A DNA stretch of 64,000 nt from Allodiplogaster sudhausi (lineage: Eukaryota > Nematoda > Chromadorea > Rhabditida > Diplogasteridae): assembly GCA_945643635.1 (NCBI GenBank), contig CALZFC010000027.1, positions 2,651,501 to 2,715,500 of the forward strand, in the 5' to 3' direction. Below are positions 58,770-64,000 of this stretch, piece by piece. Position 1 is the stretch's first letter. Each line of letters starts with the position of its first letter. The notes beneath the pieces were generated by a model. The model had not been told where the DNA came from. It was given only the letters and a program-made list of their open reading frames with translations, and ran no database searches. A program made the translations under genes and the position numbers.

Positions 58770-59030
58770 CAGCCAGACAGACCGAGCGAGAGACAGACGA
58801 GAGACATGCATAGAGAGAGAGAGGGAGGGAGAGAAAGAAATAGAGAGAGAGAGAGAGACAGAAAGACAGACAGAGAGAGACAGCGATAGACAGGGAGAAA
58901 GAGAGACAGACAGACAGACAGACATACCGAGAGAGGGAGTGAGAGACAGAGATACATACAGAGAGAGAGGGGGGAGGGAGAGAAAGAGAGAAAGAGAGAG
59001 AGAGACAGAGAGAGAGAGAGAGATAAATAA
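58720..59030 (+). repeat. GA/CAGA microsatellite
   Basis: AGAGAGAC and CAGACAGA runs give mirror-image Arg/Glu and Leu/Ser ORFs with no coding signal. Confidence 0.9.
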
Positions 59031-59340
59031 GTAGAGTTACTAATTGCGAGAGAAGGGGAGAAAACAAGAAATGGAGAGAGATTGAAAAATCACTGTGTCC
59101 AAGACTCTTTCACAGTTGATTTTGCAGTTTCTGCCGATCGATAAACTTTTAAAGTTGTATGTCAATATCACTGTCTCTTTGGAACAGAGCAATTAATTCA
59201 TTCTGCTAAAAAGGTCGGAAAGACACTTGCGCACTTGACTCATAAAAATAAAATAAAGGTAACATTTGGAGCATGTTGACCCAGCTGACCTCAGATGGCA
59301 CAATTGAACGGGATACTGTAGGTTTTTATGTAAAAAAAAC

Positions 59341-59455
59341 GTTGACCACATGTGGGTTTGAACCCAATAAGTGTCGCCGCTCGACGTTGCTTAACTCGCC
59401 AGATCGGACGTGATCGGTACTTCGCTCTTTAGAGGAGTCGCTCTCCCTACGATCG
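59341..59455 (-). ncRNA. 5S-rRNA-like segment (probably a derived repeat)
   Basis: On minus, ACGTCCGATC....GAGTTAAGCAACGTCGAGC...ACTTATTGGGTT follows the order of the central and 3' part of animal 5S rRNA (GTCCGATC, GAAGTTAAGCAACGTCGGGC, TACTTGGATGGGT). The 5' third is poorly matched, so this is unlikely to be a working 5S gene. It looks like a 5S-derived (SINE3-like) fragment within the TIR element. Confidence 0.5.
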
Positions 59456-60094
59456 CCGCCTTTCCGGCCAAACATAACATTTTTGTGCATGCCCAAATGT
59501 AACGCTCCACGTATCATCCAGGTATTTACAAAAAATGTTACGTTTTTTTTCTTAAGAGGAGGCGACGCTCACGAGGGCGAAAACATCACATGTTTTTCTC
59601 AGCGTAACATCTCCACGGAACATTTTTCCATAACATTTTTTGTGCATAACATTTTTTTCTGTGTGAGGCCTGGTGGAGTGGAACTCGGTCCACTGTTGCT
59701 CAATTAACTGGAAACGACCGGAGGCAGGCCCTTCTGGCCCCATCTTCAGTCTCTCGACTTATCCGGATACAGAACTCTGTCGCACACTCAAGTCGAGCGC
59801 CTCATTGAGTTGCACCCCAGTCTGGAGATTCTCTCGCTGCTCGGTATGGAACAAACTTCGTTGTACTTGTTAGAAGTTATGTGGTATAGAAAAAATCAAC
59901 TTTGTGTTTGTTGTTTATTTTTCAGATACTTCATTGAGTGGTAATCCATTTGCCGCAGCGGATGGACGGCGCCTCCTGATCGCGAATTCAGCACCCGAAG
60001 CGCAACTCAAGATTGCTTGTGAGATGTACTCCTGCACCGACCGCAGTGACCTGGCTGGGAAAGCGTTGCTGGTCAGGAGAGCGGGATAGAGGGA

Positions 60095-60101
60095 GGGAGA
60101 A

Positions 60102-60139
<38 letters not shown>

Positions 60140-60290
60140 GAAGGGAGAGAGAGCAAAGAAGGGTGAGAGCGAGGGATAGAGATAAAGGAATGGGTAGAGC
60201 GAGAGGAGGAGAAAATGTGGGTGAGAGAGAAGGGATAGAGTGAGAGGGAGATGGAGAAAGGAAGTTATAGAGAGAAATGAATAGAGAAAT
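60095..60290 (+). repeat. GA-rich intron of copy B
   Basis: GAGAGA and GGGAGAGAG runs between exons 59926-60071 and 60336-60466; copy A has a CT-rich tract (on plus) at the same intron. Confidence 0.8.
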
Positions 60291-60757
60291 AAATGAAGAC
60301 CGGAAGGATGAGGGAGAAGATATCTTCAATTTGAGGCATTCAAGCGTTATGCGTTCGTCAATTCATTCGGGAATGTTCAGCGAGTGGAATGGGTGGCTAT
60401 TGTGAACACCATCATGCGTTTCCACGAGTCTGTCCAGGAGCACGGCGCCTTCTGCCAATCCAGGATGTCAGTTCATTTCCTCCAATCACAAATTTATATG
60501 CATTTAGATAGTTTACCTCTCGATTGAGAAAAATCAAAATTTTCTGAAAATATGAGTAAATAATGTCATTTTCATCAGACAAGAAGCATATTAAAAGGTG
60601 AAAATTTTGCAATAAATTTTATTAAATACATATTACCATGAAAAAGGTTGCTCTTTAAGCTGCATTTCCGAACGTGGCATTCCTGATCACCTTATCGCCG
60701 CGGTGATCGAGCGCTGCCGTCGTGCTGCGGAATCGTTTCCGAACAACCACTCGGCAC

Positions 60758-60794
<37 letters not shown>

Positions 60795-61599
60795 GTATTG
60801 GTTTATCCTTAAATATGGTTTTTTTAAACTATTTTTTTGCAATATTTAAATTTATCCACTTTTCTTTCAACTGTCTTCCTTACGTTTTACAATCACTTTT
60901 TTATTTTCAGATTGCATCATACGCCTTGGTTCTGGCGGCGCGGTTTCAGATGTGAACGTCACTAACGCCACTCGGAGTGCAATGAATGCGCAAGTCGGTT
61001 TCTACCAAAGTTCTTGATCATTACAGTTATCTGTTTCTCTGTCTTTTTTTTCTTATTGTGTTCTTCTCTATTGCTCCTCAACAAGTTTAGCCTTGTAAGT
61101 TGAAATGTGTAAGGGAATTAGATCAGTAAAAATAAATCGGCCTGAATCCTGATTTCTACCGTAGAAGTCTATATCTTGCAACTTATTTATTGATGGAAAT
61201 ATATTGATATTCATTGAACTTATTGTTAGTTAGATTGAACATTCAGACAGTGATGACGTACCGTGTAAAATAAAGTTGCCAATTTTATCAATTTTTTTGT
61301 ATGAAACCAAACTGAATAAATGCTTCTTGTTTCTGTTCATTCGCTTCATGATCTTTCGCTCTCTCTCTCCTATCTCTCTCTTCCTCTCTCTCTCCTACCT
61401 CTCTCTCCCTCTCTCTCTCTCCCCTATCTCTCTCCCTCTCCCTCTCTCTTTCTGCCTTTCTTCAACTCATTCTTTGTCTCAATCCTCTCTCTTCTCTGAG
61501 AATAGAACTGTCAACTAAAGAGAGAATCCTGATCCCTGAGAACCACGGCTACCTCGCCATTATCACGTATGTGCCGGGACAGCGAAGGCCGGTCGAATG

Positions 61600-62830
61600 A
61601 CAAGACCAAAGATAAAGTTGTAGCAAAACCGAGGATTACACTACTCCAAGGAATTGAGATTTATTCTGCGTTTCTTGGTGTCATTCTGATGGAGAAGGGC
61701 GAACAGGCCTTCCACGTGATTGATCCAGAAGCAGTTTTAGTGGTTTCTTTGAATTACGTACTTTACGATTCGTTTACAAATTAACGCTTTATTACTTTCA
61801 CACCCAACGAGTAGACGCGAGTCGCTAGTACGAGCGCATTTTCAGCGGATATATTGGAATTTGACCACAGGGTTAGGGTGGAGCATCTCGAGCAGTTAAG
61901 GAAAAAAGTGTGGTCATGGAAAAGATGATTGCAGAGGCACCAAAGGCGCGTCATAAGTACGGAGCGAGACTGTTCTGGGAAGACTTTCGAATGTATGGAT
62001 ATGGGCCTAGGTGGTAGAGAGAACATGGATTCATCTTGATGTAGGGCTCCATGATACAAAAAAGCCGAGTAAGTAAAAAACCACCGTTGTGAAGCGCACC
62101 ATTATTGAATCGGAGTCATTCGACGACTTCGACGAGAAGAACAGCGAAGAAGAGACAACAAAGAGATGAGCACAAATTCTACGGCCCGGAAATTCACGGA
62201 CGGAAATATCCAATATTTTCGGGCCATTTACTATCGCTGTTCGCGAGTACTCTTTCCTCATCAAAGTGCATCCACGACAGGAGAAAGAGAAAGAAAATGT
62301 TCGGGACGCCTTAAATCTTATGGAACGCCTTAAATTCTATGGGACGCCTTTTTGCCATGGGACGCTTATGTATATGTACATACATATATCGGTCGTATGC
62401 GAATAATTTATGGTCGCCTAATTCTGCAAGATGTCCATAATTCGGCAGGACGCCTTTATTTTCCATGGAACGCCTGTAATTCGTTAGGACGCCTTCACTA
62501 GAATTGAGCCGGCATAGTTTATTAATCAGTGTAATAGAGGTATGTAAATCTGGTTAATTTTTTTTCTAAATTTGGAAACTCTTATCTTTCAGCAGATTTT
62601 GTTTTTTTTTTCTGAACTGGTGTTGATAATTCCTGCACCTCGAAGATTCTCTATTCCGGTCTCGCCGCAATAAGCAATTGTGGTAGACTCACGAAGCAAC
62701 AATGTGAAATCGTCTCGAGAACAATGCTCAAATTATATTCCATTTCATTCATAATCATTGGAAGATTGCTTGCATGGTATCTTTACCTCTCTCTCTCTCT
62801 CTCGCTCTCTCTCTCTCTCTTTCTAACGCT
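61600..62830 (+). repeat. Dispersed repeat R1, copy 2
   Basis: Direct relative of 7585-8410, starting CAAAGATAAAGTTGTAGCAA and ending in CT repeats. It has about 700 additional bp (61850-62600) with acidic coding-like scraps (ESESFDDFDEKNSEEE) and a GGGACGCC array. Confidence 0.7.
62315..62520 (+). repeat. GGGACGCCTT tandem/dispersed array
   Basis: Seven or more GGGACGCC/GGAACGCC/AGGACGCC motifs spaced about 20-35 bp, related to the hairpin at 21778-21841. Confidence 0.75.
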
Positions 62831-63234
62831 TTTTCTCTAATCTCTATCTGCCTCTGTTCTCCTGATATTATAATTAAGTTTATTTGCATGTTTATATTGC
62901 TTTTGCGGCCTATCCTTTTCACAGATAAAGACTCCCTTTAAGGGAGTAGACTTTTGGATGATCCAGCAGGAACTCATCATCGTCTTCGAGACCACAATCC
63001 CATCACTGTCATCGAGTACACCAGGATGTCTCCATCTTCTACGACGACATGACACACGTTGCTAAGCTGCCCGAGAGAATGTAATGGCCGGGAGGAGGAA
63101 GAAAGGAAAGAACATAAACTGCTGAGCTTCCGATTCCGTTTTGTATCTTCCTCCTCGTTGTTTATTTTTTTGTTTCTGTCTCATTCTCTCCGTCTCTCGT
63201 TCTCTCTCGTCTCCCCTCTCCCTTTCACTATCAC

Positions 63235-63291
<57 letters not shown>

Positions 63292-64000
63292 TTTCGTTCT
63301 TCCCTACCTTATCAGAGCGCAGTGTTCCCACAAGCATTCCAGTGTTTGCTTATTGTCAGAAGGTTATTTTAAAATCCGGTTGTGGCCATTTCACATTATC
63401 CCATTTGATACCCTCAGATGTCGATTAAGATAAGATTTGAGGAAAGAGAGAAGAAAGTAGGGGAGAGAAAGAAAGAGAGAGAAAGAAAAATAAAGAAAGA
63501 TTTAGAGAGGGAGAGGAAATTAGAGATTGGCGAAAGAAAGAGAGCTCAAATGAGTATGTAGGAAGCTCTGAACTTTGCTGTCGGGCGGCAACCGCTCGTA
63601 TTAGAAAAGACCACCCTTCTCATTTCAATTAAAATGTAGATAATAGTGTCATTAGAAAATAACGAGATAAGGCTGTGGAGAGAGAGTGAACCAATCTTTT
63701 TACTCCAGATCCGACCCTTCGCCCTCACGGAGCACAACCATTTCATGCAACGTTCGCAATAGATGCTTCAACGCTCGCGACTCCAGGCAGTAAATCAGTT
63801 AGGCTCACATTCCTTAGTGACCTATGGTTTCACAACATGTCTCTCTTTTCCATTGCTTGAGGATCACCTTGGCTACTTCTCATTGATTCGTCTATTGTGT
63901 TCAAATAGCAAATCCTTGAATACATTCTTTCAATTAATTTATCTTCAAAAAAATAATTAAAATATTTCTGGCTGATCTTTTTTATATGACGTTTACCTTC
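62831..64000. other. Right edge: no gene recognised
   Basis: CT tract 63180-63295 and GA tract 63440-63545 surrounded by unique AT-rich sequence. No exon with splice support or family match was seen. Confidence 0.5.

Larger units (their letters stand above)
57133..59667. mobile_element. TIR element with TGTTACG subterminal repeats
   Basis: The left end CACACAGAGAAGGATGTTAC and the complement of the right end (CACACAGAAAAAAATGTTAT) are related terminal repeats. Many ATGTTACG/CGTAACAT motifs, often paired as small palindromes, lie within 200 bp of each end. The interior holds GA/CT arrays (57850-57935, 58390-58510, 58720-59030) and a 5S-rRNA-like segment. No transposase. The right end lies against the exon 6 acceptor of copy B. 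It could be two separate insertions rather than one. Confidence 0.5.
50318..61566 (+). pseudogene. ZYG-11/ZER-1-like gene copy B, interrupted and probably inactive
   Basis: Exons matching copy A: 50318-50509, ~50712-50871, 53367-53466, 53665-53825, 54225-54341, 59668-59843, 59926-60071, 60336-60466, 60660-60757, 60911-61009 and 61506-61566. The last two extend the armadillo part (HCIIRLGSGGAV; FYQKLSTKERI, like ZYG11 AAKLSTEQ). Lesions: exon 2 starts one phase off from exon 1; in-frame TAG at 53377-53379 in exon 3; in-frame TAA at 59705-59707 in exon 6 (avoidable with an internal acceptor giving start 59728). A degenerate LINE lies in intron 2 and a TIR element in intron 5 that ends exactly at the exon 6 acceptor. 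LRR/ARM segments otherwise stay open (LRELDVSSCVNITVISCLRG; GIPDHLIAAVIERCRRAAES). It is inverted relative to copy A, about 45 kb apart. Exons after 61566 were not found. Confidence 0.75.

Noticed and set aside
58385..59067. Long overlapping ORFs on both strands
   Set aside because: GA/CT and CAGA microsatellite produces open frames in every direction.
59341..59455. tRNA gene on minus (GGGTTCAAACCC block)
   Set aside because: The surrounding order fits 5S rRNA better, and no cloverleaf could be drawn.
60953..60955. TGA as the end of copy B (and 291-293 for copy A)
   Set aside because: It is in frame only if exon 10 starts in phase 0. The preceding exon ends in phase 1, and that frame continues into residues resembling ZYG11.
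61569..61784. Plus ORF starting MCRDSEGRSNDKTKD
   Set aside because: Starts at the donor of copy B exon 11 and runs into repeat R1, whose other copy does not keep the frame.

Overview
This is a eukaryotic nuclear window, most likely from a nematode. Coding sequence is split into many small exons by GT-AG introns, often about 45-70 bp, AT-rich and ending in TTTCAG-like acceptors. A three-exon secreted protein carries the six-cysteine C6 (DUF281) pattern, a family known mainly from nematodes. ZYG-11/ZER-1-like genes, which are expanded in nematodes, are also present. The species cannot be named from sequence alone. Long CT/GA microsatellites fill introns and intergenic DNA and generate many spurious low-complexity ORFs.

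Layout. (1) 0.2-5.6 kb, minus strand: an apparently intact ZYG-11/ZER-1-like gene (copy A), predicted substrate receptor of a CUL2 ubiquitin ligase. (2) 5.6-8.8 kb: intergenic, with a dispersed repeat. (3) 8.8-13.4 kb, minus strand: a 17-exon protein-primed family B DNA polymerase of the Polinton/Maverick type. All exonuclease and polymerase motifs are present, with one in-frame TAA near the N-terminus. A small two-exon gene starts 36 bp away on the other strand. (4) 14-22 kb: tRNA-like tandem repeats, a Lys/Arg-rich gene with a duplicated exon and a decayed paralog, the 3' end of a single-pass membrane protein, and a possible RPA1-like exon. (5) 22.5-23.8 kb, minus strand: the C6-domain secreted protein. 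(6) 25.0-30.1 kb, plus strand: a six-exon type I membrane protein whose last intron holds a 2.5-kb foldback transposon. (7) 31.5-34.8 kb, plus strand: an FLVCR-like (SLC49) major-facilitator transporter, with one intron that looks made from a MITE. (8) 37.2-46.4 kb, plus strand: a 31-exon FGD/EXC-5-like Rho GEF (DH-PH-FYVE-PH). Its reading phase closes across every exon if four GC-AG introns are accepted. (9) 46.4-50.3 kb: gene-poor. (10) 50.3-61.6 kb, plus strand: ZYG-11-like copy B, inverted relative to copy A, with in-frame stops, a phase break, a dead LINE in one intron and a TIR element in another. (11) 61.6-64 kb: repeats.

The genes do not form a pathway; this is ordinary animal gene order with heavy transposon load. 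The common theme is transposon/intron interplay: MITEs, a foldback element, a LINE and a 5S-rRNA-like element sit inside introns, and in at least two places transposon ends coincide with splice sites. Exon boundaries were worked out by hand from phase, splice consensus and paralog alignment. No expression data or database search was available.
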